Shown: positions 44,704 through 55,903, counted from the stretch's first letter. The stretch is DNA of 64,000 nucleotides from Perognathus longimembris pacificus (GCF_023159225.1 NC_063167.1:20091360-20155359); one strand, 5' to 3'. Translations and numbers: made by a program. The notes: a model not told the origin generated them from the letters alone.

Positions 44704-45011
44704 TGTTGTGCCAAGACGCAAGACCACCCCCAAGAAGACCACCGAGATTCAGACACTCCGAAATGCAAAAGCAAGGCAAGGCTTTATTTAACGAGCTGCC
44801 AACTCGGGCCTCGTCCTACCCACCGACACAGCGGAGGTTAGGAGGAAGCCCCGAGCTGTGATTACACAGGGCTTATAAAGGCAAAGAACAAGGTTACAAC
44901 AATCAGCTGTGCAAGCAAGATTAGAACACAGGTACAAATCTGATTGGCTCAGGGTTCGATTCTAAAATGGGGTTCACGTGGTGGGGCTTGACTTCAAAGT
45001 CTGGCACCTCA
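44704..45011 (-). repeat. 5' LTR
   Basis: 308 bp. CCAAT (44947-44943), TATAA-like (44879-44873) and AATAAA (44788-44783) match the 3' LTR positions exactly at an offset of 2234. Confidence 0.93.
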
Positions 45012-45084
45012 CCAGGACTGGCCAAAAAAAAAAAAAAAAGAAAAAAGAAAAAGGAATGTACTGCTGGAAAGGAATTAGGCCAAA

Positions 45085-45480
45085 TCATGCTCGCAGCCTG
45101 ATTTTTGTCAATAAAGTTTTATTGGAACATAGGCATATTCATTGCTTTCTGCATTGCATATGCTGGACTTTGCATCACAGTAAGAAAGTTCAGTGGCCAA
45201 GAGAGATACGGGGTGTGTGTGTGTGCGCGCGCGACACTCCTGGGGCTTGAACTTAGGGCCTGGATACTGTCCCTGAATTTCTTTGCTCAATGCTAGTACT
45301 CTACCACGTTAGCCACAGCGCCACTTCCAGCTTTTTCTTTTTATGAAGTACTGAGGAATCAAACCCAGGGCTTCATTCATGCTAGGCAAGCAGTCTACCA
45401 AGCCACATTCTCAGCCCAGGAGAGACACCTTTTATCTGCAAAGTTTCAAATATTTACTAAAAAGTTACTGTTCAGCAAGG
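45085..45480. mobile_element. Possible hAT-like DNA transposon fossil split by IDL-Geo
   Basis: CAATAAAGTTTTATTGGAAC near 45110 and CTGCAAAGTTTCAAATATTT near 45438 look like a widespread old mammalian DNA-transposon repeat. Between them lies a minus-strand IDL-Geo (about 45234-45418), next to GAGAGATAC/GAGAGACAC. Confidence 0.4.
45234..45418 (-). mobile_element. IDL-Geo SINE
   Basis: Minus-strand copy after a GTGTGCGCGC tract; the head has CATTCATGCTAGGCAAGC. Confidence 0.83.
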
Positions 45481-46068
45481 GACTGGTGGCTCACACCTGT
45501 AATCCTAGCTAGTCTGGAGGCTAGATCCCAAAGTATTGCTGTGGCTCAAGTGGTAGAGTGCTAGCCTCAGGCACAAAAGCTCAGGGGCAGCACTCAGGCT
45601 CTAGTTCAAGCCCTAGGACAGGCACCAAAATAAGTAAAGTTACTGCTCAAAGTTTTCCCATTTGTGATCTAGAATATAGGATGGAGGTAGAGTAGCTTGA
45701 CCCTGCCATGGCTGGTTTTGAATTCTGATCTTCAGAGGAGAGTAGTGAGAAAAGGATTCGTTTCAGCCGGATGCTGGTGACTCTTGCCCATAATCCTAGC
45801 TACTCAAAAGGCTGAGATCTGAGGATCATGGTTCAAGCCATCCAGGGCAAGAAAAGTCTGTGAGACTCTTATCTCCAATTAGCCACCAAAAAGTCACAAG
45901 TGAAGCTGTGGCTCAAGTGGCAGAGTGCCAGCCTTAAGCAAAAAAGCCAACAAGAGATGAAGCCCTGAGTACTAGCCAAAAGGAAAAGAATCCCAGACTG
46001 GAGATGTAACTCAAGTGTAGCATGCCTGCCTAACAAGTGTAAGACCCTGGGCTCAATCCCCATCTCAA
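45477..46068 (+). mobile_element. B1-Geo SINEs and an ID monomer
   Basis: Short B1-Geo with most of the middle deleted (about 45477-45632); full B1-Geo (about 45766-45985); ID-like monomer (about 45993-46068). Confidence 0.65.
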
Positions 46069-46135
46069 TCATGATGAAAAGTTATGGGAAGATTCACTCA
46101 AGGGAAGCATTTTTTGCCAATGCATTCATAATTTT

Positions 46136-46370
46136 TTGTTTTTATTCAGTCATAGGGCTTGAAATCAGAGCCTGGGCACACTGTCCTTGAGCTTTTTCAC
46201 TCAAGGCCAGTGTTCTACCACTTGGAGCCACAGCACTACTTCTGGTTTTCTGGTGGTTAATTGTAGAGTCTCAAGGACTTTTCTGCTCCCGCTGGCTTTG
46301 AACTGTGATCCTCAGGTCTCAGCCTCCTGAATAGCTAAGATTATAGGTTTGAGCCATCAGCACCTGGCTG
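46136..46370 (-). mobile_element. B1-Geo SINE with 13-bp TSD
   Basis: Minus-strand copy flanked by GCATTCATAATTT on both sides. It shows that the B1-Geo chimera itself retroposed as a unit. Confidence 0.85.
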
Positions 46371-46650
46371 GCATTCATAATTTGCATCATCTTCAAAAGT
46401 AGCCTCCACCCTCACCTTATCTCCTGGAATACTCCCAGAAAAGCCATTCTCTTTCATGTTGCCTTGGCTGGCTTCCTTCCCTGGGCTTATCTCTTCCTCA
46501 CACCACAGGCTCACATACACTCCACCCTGGTTAATGTTAAACTCTGCTTTAAGACCCAGTTCCTTTGAGCCTCTTTGCCCCAAATCCATGAGGGAGGAAC
46601 CATATTTCTCTGCATAAAGGGCCCCCAAAGCTGATTTTCCTTATTATGTT

Positions 46651-47601
46651 TTATTTATTTGGTGCCAGTCCTGGGGCTTGAACTCAGAGCCAGGGCACTG
46701 TCCTTGAGCTCTTTTGCTCAAGGTTAGTGCCCTTACTACTTTGAGCCACAGTGCTATTTCCAGTTTTCTAGTGGTTAATTAGAGATAAAGAGAGTCACAG
46801 ACTTACCTGAGTGGGCTGGTTTTGAACTATGATCCTCAGATCTCAGCCTCCTAAGTAGCTAGGATAGGAGTCAGCAACTAGTACGTGGCTCTTTTTTTTT
46901 TTTTCCTCCTGCCTTGAACTCAGGGGCTAAACTCTGTCCCTGAGCTTTTGTACTCAAGGCTAGCACTCTGCCACTCTACTTCTAGTTTTCTAGTGGTTAA
47001 TTGGAGAAGAATCTCATGGACTTTCTTGTCTGGATTGGCTCTGAATTAGGATCATCAGATCTCAGCCTCCACAGATGCTAGGATTACAAAGTATAAGCCA
47101 CCAGCTTCTGGCTTGTATATATTCTTTTTTTCTTTCTTTTTTCTTTTTCATTTTTTTTTTTGTTGTTGTGGGGCTTGAATTCTGGACCTGGGCGCTGTCC
47201 CTGAGCTCAGGGTTAGTGCTCTACCACTTTGAGCCACAGTTTTATCGGAAATAAGAGTATCACAGGCTTACCCGCCTGAGCTGGCTTTGAACCTGGATCC
47301 TCAGATCTCAGCCTCCTAAGTAACTAGGATTATAGGAGACAGCCAAAAGTGTCTGGCTTTTTTCCCCCCGCTGCCCTGGGGGTTGAACTCTGGGGCTGAG
47401 CCCTGTCCCTGAGCTTCTGTGCTCAAGATTAGCTAGCACTCTACCACTTGAGCCACAATGCCACTTCTGGTTTTCTGGTAGTTAATTGGAGATAGGAGTC
47501 TCACAGACTTTCCTGCCCAGGCTTGCTCTGAACCACCATCCTCAGATCTCAGCTTCCTGAGTACTTAGGATTACAGACCTGAGCCACCAGCACCAGCCTG
47601 G
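46651..47601 (-). mobile_element. Run of four minus-strand B1-Geo SINEs
   Basis: Copies at about 46651-46890, 46891-47112, 47149-47358 and 47359-47601. CTGGCTTGTATATATTCTTT occurs at about 47108 and again at 47598, so the last two were added inside an already marked site. Confidence 0.75.
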
Positions 47602-47616
47602 CTTGTATATATTCTT

Positions 47617-47823
47617 TTTTTTTTTTTTTTTGGCCAGTCCTGGGCCTTGGACTCAGGGCCTGAGCACTGTCCCTGGCTTCTTCCCGCTCAAGGCTAGCAC
47701 TCTGCCACTTGAGCCACAGCGCCGCTTCTGGCCGTTTTCTGTATATGTGGTGCTGGGGAATCGAACCTAGGGCCTCGTGTATCCGAGGCAGGCACTCTTG
47801 CCACTAGGCTATATCCCCAGCCC
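47617..47823 (-). mobile_element. IDL-Geo SINE, young subfamily, with 13-bp TSD
   Basis: Minus-strand copy with the GTATCCGAGGCAGGCACTC signature; TGTATATATTCTT flanks both ends. Confidence 0.93.
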
Positions 47824-47878
47824 TGTATATATTCTTGATATGAGTCAATTGTTCACAAATAAAAAGATTAAGCCCAAA

Positions 47879-48412
47879 TCTTGGCATTGGTGCCTCACAC
47901 CTGTAATCCTAGCTACTCAAGAGGCTGAGATCAATGATCTAGCCTTGAACAAAAAAGCTCTGGGACACTGCTCAGGCCCGGAGTTCAAGCCTCAGGACCA
48001 CCACTACCACTACCACCACCAACAATAAAGAAAAAGCCCAGAGACCATAAAAAAAAAAAAGATTTTACTATACCAAAATAAAATATTTTGTGGAATATAT
48101 AAACTAAATTAAACCATTTTTAAAAGGTTGGAGTAATAGCTGTCAAACATATAACAAAGGGCTCCTTTAAAAAGGCCCAAATTGCTGGATGCTAATGGTT
48201 CATGCCTGTAATCCTAGCTACTCAGGAGGCTGAGCGCTAAGGATCACAGTTTGAAGCCAGCCCAGGCATGAAAGCCCATGACATTCTTACCTCCAATTAA
48301 CCACCAGAAAACTAGAAGTGGAGCTGTGGCTCAAAGTCTAAGAGTGCTAGCCTTGAGCAAAAGAGCTCAAGAACAGCACCCAGGTACTGAGGCCCCCCAC
48401 AAAAATACAAAC
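47879..48412 (+). mobile_element. B1-Geo SINEs
   Basis: Short plus copy (about 47879-48015) with a (CCA)n-rich tail, then a full plus copy (about 48184-48412). Confidence 0.7.
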
Positions 48413-48423
48413 AAAATTTGGGT

Positions 48424-48810
48424 TGGAGCCAAGGCATCAGTGGCACACCTATAATCCTGGCTACTCAAGAGGCTGAAATCTAAAGGATCTCAAAGCTAGC
48501 CCAGTGTGTGGAGACTTCATCTCCAAAATAACCTGCAAAAAAAGGAGGGCTGGGGGGCTGGGAATATGGCCTAGTGGCAAGAGTGCTTGCCTCATATACA
48601 TGAAGCCCTGGGCTCCATTCCTCACATATATAGAAAACGGCCAGAAGTGGCGTGTGGCTCAAGTGGTAGAGTGCTAGCCTTGAGCAAAACGAAGCCAGGG
48701 ACAGTGCTCAGGCCCTGAGTTCAAGGCCCAAGACTGGCCAAAAAAAAAAGAGGACTGGAAGCATGGCTCAAAGGGCAAAGCTCTAGCCAAGCAAATACAG
48801 TAAAATTAAA
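48424..48810 (+). mobile_element. B1-type SINE split by IDL-Geo
   Basis: A B1-like head (about 48424-48545) and a trailing tRNA-like part (about 48752-48810) surround a plus-strand IDL-Geo (about 48553-48750). GGAGGGCTGG/GAGGACTGG lies at the joints. Confidence 0.7.
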
Positions 48811-49204
48811 AGAATTTTTTAAAGTGTGAAAGCAGAGGGATACTAGATTTATGTGGGCAGATCAAGAGCAGGTTGGAACACATAGGGAAGGACTGAACCT
48901 GTCAGTTTCCACTGTTTCCAACCAAGCTGCTGAGAAAGCCAGGGTTCTTTGTCACAGAGCAAAATATTTTCACCTGACTCAGAAATCAAGCAAGCTGAAG
49001 GCAGATGAAAGTATACTTGCAGGGTCAGCTGCTGCTTCATGCCCAAGGAAGCAAATCAGTAAATCACCAACAGTGGCTTACACACACACACACAATGGTG
49101 CATTATGCAACTTTTAAAATAAGATCATCTGTTGTGATTTGGAGGTGGTTTGAGCTTGTCCCCCAACGTGTGCTGCAAGCTTGTCACCTAGGTGGCAAAA
49201 TGGG

Positions 49205-49560
49205 ACCTAACTGATCAAGAAAACAAATGTTGGTCAAGATTTTGGAAAAAGGAATCTTTATATACAGTTGGTGGGAATTGGGAATGCAAATTAGTGCAGC
49301 TACTATGGAACCCAGTATGGAGGTTCCTCAAAAAAACTAAAAATAGCCACACCACATAATCCAGCTATAGCCCCTAGGCATATATCTGGAAGAATGTAAG
49401 GCAGCATACATTGAAGACAACTGCATGCCCATATTTACAGCAGTACTATTCCCAATAGCCAGGCTACTGAACTGGCTTAGGTGTGTGCACCAACCGATGA
49501 GTAGATAAGAGAAATGTGGCATTTATATTCAACAATATTATTCAGCCATAAAGAATAAAA
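49205..49560 (+). mobile_element. L1 fragment (end of ORF2 region)
   Basis: TTGGTGGGAATTGGGAATGC, then GCAGTACTATTCCCAATAGCC, then CAGCCATAAAGAATAAAATT match the typical L1 ORF2 3' region. Stops break the frame, so it is an old copy. Confidence 0.75.
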
Positions 49561-49565
49561 TTCTG

Positions 49566-49860
49566 GCCAGACACTGGAAGCTCACGCCTGTAATCCTAGC
49601 TACTCAGGAGACTGAGGTCTGAGGATCACAGTTCAAAACCAGCATGGGTAGAAAAGTCTGTGAGACTCTTTTTTGTTAATTAACCACCAAAAAAGCCAAA
49701 AAAGTGGAGATGTGGCTCACGTGGTAGAGTGTTAGCCTTGGGCCAAAAAGTTAATCAAGGGTGTGAGGCCCTAAGTCAGCACAAAAAAGTAAATAGGGAG
49801 GGAGGGGAGGGTTGAAGAGAAGGAGGGGAGAGGAAGAAAGAGAGGAAAGAAGGATCAGAA
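49566..49860 (+). mobile_element. B1-Geo SINE followed by a GA-rich tract
   Basis: Plus-strand B1-Geo (about 49566-49790), then GGGAGGG/AAGAAAG purine sequence to 49860. Confidence 0.75.
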
Positions 49861-50330
49861 TGCAAATACTGTACCCAGAGAAGGTAGCCTTTGCCTTGTC
49901 CAACTTCATGCTAAAACAGTGGAAGCACTAAATAACTGATAAACTGCTGTAGGCTGGAGATCTCAGGGACATGTGACCTTGAGTTCTTGGTGAGGAGGTG
50001 ACTGTCCATATCTGCTGAACAAAGCAGGGACATAATTTGAAAATGGAATTTCTCAAGAGGCAGCTGGGCAGACGCTGATGCCTGCTTACTAACTGCATTT
50101 GTCACACACAGTAGCTGTCCATCACCCAGATTTGAGAGGAAACTCAATGCTTGCCGGGAGGATGCTAGGGAAGCTTAGCTCTTCCCACTGACTCTAGAAA
50201 ACAGAAAGGACACCTTCACATACTTCAGTAGTAGGTAGGTCCTTCTTTTCAACTGGTCACACTAACCTCATTAAAGAGACACACTTCATTTTCTACTATT
50301 AATCACTTGTGCATTCAACAAACATTTACT

Positions 50331-50561
50331 GGGCTGGGAATATGGCCTAGTGGCAAGAGTGCTTGCCTCACATACATGAAGCCCTGGGTTCGATTCCTCA
50401 GTACCACATATATAGAAAATAGCCAGAAGTGGCACTGTGGCTCAAGTGGTAGAGTGCTAGCCTTGAGCAAAAAGAAGCCAGGGGCAGTGCTCAGGCCCTG
50501 AGTTCAAGCCCAGGCCTGGCAAAAAACAAAACAAAACAAAAAACCAAAAACAAAAACCCCC
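50331..50561 (+). mobile_element. IDL-Geo SINE with 11-bp TSD
   Basis: Plus-strand copy with an AAAACA-rich tail; AAACATTTACT flanks both ends. Confidence 0.9.
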
Positions 50562-50626
50562 AAAACATTTACTTACTAAGATCTGTCATGTATGCTAGGT
50601 ATTTAACAAGTAATAAGTCTGACAAG

Positions 50627-50705
50627 GTGGGCTGGGGTATAGCTCAGTGGTTCAATATCTGCTAAGCATCTGTAAGAGCTTGAGTTTGATCCTTAGCCCA
50701 AAGAC
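50627..50705 (+). mobile_element. ID-like monomer
   Basis: GGGGTATAGCTCAGTGGTTC with a B-box-like GAGTTTGATCCTTAG and a purine-rich tail. No Geo half. Confidence 0.65.
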
Positions 50706-51049
50706 AGAAGGGGTGGGGGAGGGAAGAGAAGGAAGAGGAAAAAAGATAATTTTAGAGTAATTTTTTTTTTACCTCATTTGTGCTAGGCTTCACAATCCAC
50801 TCCTCCCCCCTAGATTAGAATACTGGGATGGAGATTTACTGGATTGGGAGTCAAGTATTGTCGAGAAGGGCAGACATCCTTGCTATGGCACCACACCTAA
50901 ATCTAAAGGAGCCACTCTGAGAACAAGAGTATAAGGCCTGATGAGGTACTTAGAACGGGCAGTTTATAGAGGCAGGAAGTAGATTAGAGGCCCCTGGTTG
51001 ACACTATAAGTGGGAGTGAGATCCCCATGGCTCACTGGGAAGGGTTGAA

Positions 51050-51440
51050 TAGTTCAAGAAAAACCTCAAAGTGGACAGCAGTGATGATTGTGCAATATTG
51101 TGAATGTACTTAGTACTGCTGAATAACAGTACACTTAAAAATGGTTAAAATGGTAAATTTCATTTTTTTTTTATGGTCCTGGGGCTTGAACTCAGGGCCT
51201 ACGCCCTGTCCCTGAGCTTCTTTTGCTCAAGGTTATCACTCTACCACTTGAACCACAGCTCCACTTTCTGCTTTTTGGTGATCAGAGATAAGATTCTCTG
51301 AGACATTCCTGCCTAGGCTGGCTTCGAACCACAGTTCACAGATCTCAGCCTCCTGAGTTGCTAGGATTACAAGCATGAACCACCAATACCCGGCATAAAT
51401 TTTGTCTTAAGTAAATTTTACTACATTGGAAAAGTAAAGT
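51050..51440. mobile_element. Old L1-like 3' end interrupted by B1-Geo
   Basis: AGTACACTTAAAAATGGTTA near 51130 resembles an ancient L1 3' end. A minus-strand B1-Geo (about 51163-51395) interrupts it. Confidence 0.5.
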
Positions 51441-51442
51441 TG

Positions 51443-51445
<3 letters not shown>

Positions 51446-51473
<28 letters not shown>

Positions 51474-51545
51474 GCGAAGACAGAAATAGGGAAGAAAGGA
51501 AGGAAACAAGGAAGGGAAGGGGAGGGAAAGGAAGGAAAAGGATGA
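51446..51545. repeat. (CA)n and GA-rich tract
   Basis: (CA)13 at 51446-51472 is followed by GGAAGG-type purine repeats. Confidence 0.9.
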
Positions 51546-52006
51546 GGGTACTAGGCAGCCTAGGTTTTCTGCACTGACCAAAGTAAGTCAGGGAAGTGCC
51601 AAGTCTTGCTGAGAAGGGCAGGTGGGCATTACCTCTGCCAGCCTTTCCTCTAATGCCCAAGGCCAAGAAGCCAAATGGTCTCTCAGTGCCTCCTCTTCTA
51701 GGAATTAAAGGTCACAGCTTAGTGACAGCAGATGGGAGGGGTCCAAGTGGGGCTGTGGTGCCTGGCACTTGCTTCTCTGTGGCCACTCCCTCCCAAACTC
51801 ATCCTGCTGATGTTACTCATCTTTGTTGAGGTAATGACCAACCTCAAAACCTCTGATGTTTACAACAGAGGCCCTCAAGCAGTTTCCATAAAGGGCTAGA
51901 GAGTGAATATACATTGGGCTCTGTGTGGGGGCCAAGAGGGTTCCCTTTGTGCCACTGAGATTGGCAGCTGTTACATGAAAACATCCATAGACAAGGTATA
52001 AATGAG

Positions 52007-52095
52007 GAAGTTGTACTGTGGCTCAGTGGTAGTGTGCTAGCTTTGAGCAGGGGAACAGGCCCTGAGCTCAAGCCTCATGACCAGAAAAAAACAAT
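52007..52095 (+). mobile_element. Solitary Geo monomer with 17-bp TSD
   Basis: Only the Geo half is present (CTGTGGCTCAGTGGTAGTGT, then GAGCTCAAGCCTCATGACC) plus a short A-tail. Perfect GACAAGGTATAAATGAG flanks it at 51990-52006 and 52096-52112. Confidence 0.88.
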
Positions 52096-52112
52096 GACAA
52101 GGTATAAATGAG

Positions 52113-52459
52113 TGCTGGGCACCAGTGGCTCATGCCTATAATCTTAGCTACTCAGGAGGTTGAGATCTGAGGATCATGGTTTGAAGCCAGCCCTGGTTAA
52201 GGTTGTGAGACTCTTATTTCCAATAAGCTACCAAAAAGCTAGAAGTTGGAGCTGTGGCTCAAGTGGTAGAACATTAGCCTTAAGTAAAAGAAGCTCAGGA
52301 CAGCATCGGGCATTGAATTCAATCAGCAGTGTGTGAACTGGAAGCCATGGCTCAAGTGGCAGAGCACTAGCCATGAGTGAAAAAGCCAAGTGAGACTGAG
52401 AGCTCAAAGCTCTGAGTGCAAGCCCCAGCATGGGTACATTACACACACACACACACACC
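52113..52459 (+). mobile_element. B1-Geo SINE, extra Geo unit and CA tract
   Basis: B1-Geo (about 52113-52325), then an additional diverged Geo-like unit (about 52335-52438) ending in (CA)n (52441-52459). Confidence 0.68.
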
Positions 52460-52959
52460 CCTCTATCATTACTCTTTGACCAATCTAATCTATTCTCTAT
52501 AATAACCCCCAAGGGTATAATTCCTAAGAGCTTCTGAAGTCAACTCCTCTTGATCTGAAGATTAACAAACTAAAGACACAACTGCCTCATACCCAAAAGG
52601 CAATGGTGGGACAGGCAGGAGAAGCACTGTCAGCCTTCCTGTTCAAAATAGGGGAAACACTAGCATAAATGAATCACTGGTCTATGATTCTGAAATCCAG
52701 TTGTCAAGCAGAAGTTCTTTGGTTAGGACTTAGGGCCTAGGATAGTTAACTAGCCATATGGCTCTTGGTTCATCCTCTTAAACTGAATTCTGTGCTCAGT
52801 GTCATCCTTTCTTTTTGTATGAGAGGTAGCCTATCTTTGCAGTTGTGTATCTCACTAGAAATGTTAGGTCAGATGACATCTTTCCATTTGGTACTGGCTC
52901 TGACTCCTTTAGCTCAAACTGGCATGTTCTTCTGAACCCTCTTTTCCCCAACTCCCACC

Positions 52960-53160
52960 GGTTATAGGGCTTGAACCCAGGACCTGGGTGCTGTCCCTGA
53001 GCTCTTTTTGCTCAGCGCTAGTACTCTAACACTTGAGCCACAGCACCTTCTGGTTTTCTGGTGGTTAATTGGAGATGAGGCCCATGGACTTTCCTGCCCA
53101 GGCTGGTTTTGAACCATGATCATCAGATCTCAGCCTCCTGAGTAGCTAGGATTACAGAGT
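52960..53160 (-). mobile_element. B1-Geo SINE
   Basis: Minus-strand copy from GGTTATAGGGCTTGAACCCA to GTAGCTAGGATTACAGAG. Confidence 0.72.
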
Positions 53161-53491
53161 CAATTCTTAATTTCAGCATCATTTGCTACACAGAAATACT
53201 AGGAATTTTCAGTCACCAAGTTTTATCTTCCTTTTGTTCAATTCTTTTCCTTCAGCTTATCTCTCTCCTCTGACATTTTAGGACAAGTTCTCACATTTTA
53301 CTACAAGCAGCAAGAAGAAATACTGCACTTCCTTCAATACCCTGCTGAGAAACCTCCTTAGCTTGGTAGGCACATTTTCTACTGATCACCTTACCTTCAG
53401 TATCTAATGTTTGGACATTGCCGCAAGTCCTCACTTGCAACTTCCTCAAAGCCCCAAGAAACATGGAACGCTCTTCAAACTTTTACCTCAG

Positions 53492-53697
53492 GGCTGGGAA
53501 TATGGCCTAGTGGCAAGGGTGCTTGCCTTGCATACATGAAGCCCTGAGTTCGATTCCCCAGCACCACATATATAGAAAACGGCCAGAAGTGGCGCTGTGG
53601 CTCAAGTGGCAGAGTGCTAGCCTTGAGCAAAAAGAAGCCAGGGACAGTGCTCAGGCCCTGAGTCCAAGCCCAGGACTGGCAACAAAACAAAACAAAA
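53492..53697 (+). mobile_element. IDL-Geo SINE with TSD
   Basis: Plus-strand near-consensus copy; CAAACTTTTACC occurs on both sides. Confidence 0.91.
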
Positions 53698-53847
53698 CAA
53701 ACTTTTACCCCAAAGTCCGTCTGGCTTCTAACCACTGCCTAGTACCACATTTTGAGACTGTTGTTATGATAGTAGCATGTCTAGGTATTAGCATCTCTTT
53801 AAATTATCCATTACTGCATAACTTAATGGCTTAAAACAAGCACGGGA

Positions 53848-54262
53848 GCTGGGTGCTGGTGGCTCAGTCCTGTAATCCTAGCTACTCAGGAGGCTGAGAT
53901 CTGAGGATCGTGATTTGAAGCCAGCCGGGCAGAAAAGTCTATGAGACTCTTATCCCCAATTATCCACCAGAAAATCAGAAGTGGTGCTGTGGCTCAAGTG
54001 GCAGAGCGCTAGCCTTGAGCTGAAGAGCTCAGGAACAGTGCCCAGGTCCCAAGTTCAAGCCACATGACTGACAAAAATAAAAGCACAGGGCTTAGGGTGT
54101 AACTCACTTGCCAAGTAAGTGTACCATGTGGGGAGGAAGAAAGGTGGGGGAAGGAGTAAGAGAGGGAAGGAGGAAGGGAATGAAATAAGGAAGGAAAGAA
54201 GAGGAGGAGGGAAGGAAAGAGGAGAGAAGGGAGAGAGGGAAGGGAGGAAGGAAAGAACTACT
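53848..54262 (+). mobile_element. B1-Geo SINE and GA-rich tract
   Basis: Well-preserved plus copy (about 53848-54085), the best example of the B1-Geo junction. It is followed by a GGAAGGA-rich purine tract (54128-54262). Confidence 0.82.
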
Positions 54263-54670
54263 TTTCAAGGTTGTAATGGTCAGGTGTTCAGAATTTAGCT
54301 GGGCAGTGACAACTCAAGTCTCTCATGACACTGCTGTCAAGCTATTAGCAGGAACTGCAGTTGGCTGAAGACTGGGGCCAGAGGATTACATCCCAAGTTA
54401 GTCCATTCATGTGGCTGTAGCCAGAGCTCATCTCCACTAAGGCAGTTAGTTGCCCTTTCCTGGAGCAATACATTAGAGCCAGACATTCAGGAAGGTGAGT
54501 GGTACACCTTACATACCCAAGGCTCTATCATTTCCATTTTATTCCCTTCTTTAGAAGAAAGTCACGAAGTCCAGCCCACATTCATGCGGAAGGGAATTTG
54601 GGTCTACCTCTTGGAGGGAGCTGTGTCAAACTCTGTAGTCATTTTACAACCACTATAAACTACCTAAACT

Positions 54671-54878
54671 GGGGCTGGGAATTTGGCCTAGTGGCAAAAT
54701 GCTTGCCTCATATACATGAAGCCCTGGGTTCGATTCCCTAGCACCACATATATAGAAAATGGCCAGAAGTGGTGCTGTGGCTCAAGTGGCAGAGTGCTAG
54801 CCTTAAGCAAAAAGAAGCCAGGGACAATGCTCAGGCTCAGGCCCAGGACTGGCAAAAAACAAAAACAAAAACAAAAAC
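54671..54878 (+). mobile_element. IDL-Geo SINE with TSD
   Basis: Plus-strand copy; CTACCTAAACTGGG at 54660-54673 and 54879-54892. Confidence 0.92.
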
Positions 54879-54887
54879 CTACCTAAA

Positions 54888-55295
54888 CTGGGCACTGGTG
54901 GCTTACAGATGTTAATCCTAGCTTCTTGCAAGGCTGTGATCTGAGGATCATGATTCAAAGCCAACCTGGTCAGAAAAGTCTGTGAGATTCTTAACTCTAA
55001 TTAACCACCAAATAGCCAAAAGTGGAAGCAAGCATGGCTCAAATGGCAGAGTACTACCTTAAACAAAAAAGTCATGCCTGTAATCCTAGCTACTCAGGAG
55101 GCTGAGATCGGAGGATCGTAGTTTGAAGCCAGCCAGCCCAGGCAGAAAAGTCCACAAGACTTTTATCTCCAATAAACGACTCCAAAAAAGCCAGGTGCTC
55201 TGGCATAACTTTGAGTACAAGGAGGCTCAGGGATAGTGTCCAGGCCCTGACTAGCAGTGTCAAGCACCAGGATCAGCAAAAAAAAAAAAAAAAAG
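54888..55295 (+). mobile_element. Two B1-Geo SINEs
   Basis: Plus copies at about 54888-55072 and 55070-55295. The second lacks the first bases of its head and continues directly from the first. Confidence 0.7.
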
Positions 55296-55684
55296 CCAAC
55301 CCAGAGCAATAAAGCCCTGAATTCAAGACCCAATACAGGTGCGTGACCCCCCCGCCCTCCCCAACCATGAAAAAGCCTCACTATCCCTATTTGTGCTTTT
55401 CTCCTGGCCTACCCTCCAGCTGCAGTGGGAGACAGTGCAGTCAACATTTTTTCCTATTTGGGAGATACTCCTCTCTCTCAGCTTGCTGAATTCTTACAAA
55501 TGCAGTTCACAAAATAAATTTTTTTTTTAAAAATCTAGCCCTTTTCTAGGTTTTTATTTTTCTCTGAATAGCAATGGAACTACCATCCACTCTCATAAGC
55601 CAAAGGGCTAGGAGCTGTCTTTCTCCTTTTCTCCCTCTTAGTCAAACTATTCTGTCTAGTAATTATACAACTCTACTTTTTGTT

Positions 55685-55903
55685 TGTGTGAATAATGGGT
55701 TTTGAACTCAGGGCCTGGGCACTGTCCCTTAGCTTCTTGCTCAAAATTGGTGCTCTGTCGCTCCATGGCTCCATTTCTGGGTTTTTGGTGGTTAATTGGA
55801 GATAAGAGCTTAATGGACTTTCCTGCCTGGGCTGGGTTTGAACCAGGAACCTTAGTTCTCAGCTTCCTAAGTACCTAGGATTACAGGTCTGAGCAACCTG
55901 GGC
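55685..55903 (-). mobile_element. B1-Geo SINE
   Basis: Minus-strand copy ending GTACCTAGGATTACAGGTCT. Confidence 0.7.

Larger units (their letters stand above)
42470..45011 (-). mobile_element. Non-autonomous gammaretrovirus-like endogenous retrovirus
   Basis: A 2542-bp LTR element, sense on the minus strand. Both LTRs start TG and end CA and are 308 bp. The CCAG target duplication (42466-42469, 45012-45015) has the gammaretroviral 4-bp size. A tRNA-Pro primer-binding site and a polypurine tract are intact. The 1.9-kb interior lacks recognisable gag, protease, reverse transcriptase and env; only the end of the integrase frame remains. It could spread only with proteins supplied by a relative. 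I see no difference between the LTRs, so the insertion is recent. Confidence 0.95.
42284..45046 (+). mobile_element. IDL-Geo SINE split by an ERV
   Basis: Head and most of Geo are at 42284-42469; the last bases of Geo and the A-tail are at 45012-45046. GAAAAAGGAATGT flanks the whole. The ERV duplicated CCAG of the Geo end on insertion. Confidence 0.93.

Noticed and set aside
44244..44861. 205-codon plus-strand frame across the ERV leader
   Set aside because: Antisense to the ERV and held open by the 45-bp repeats; no resemblance to a retroviral or cellular protein.
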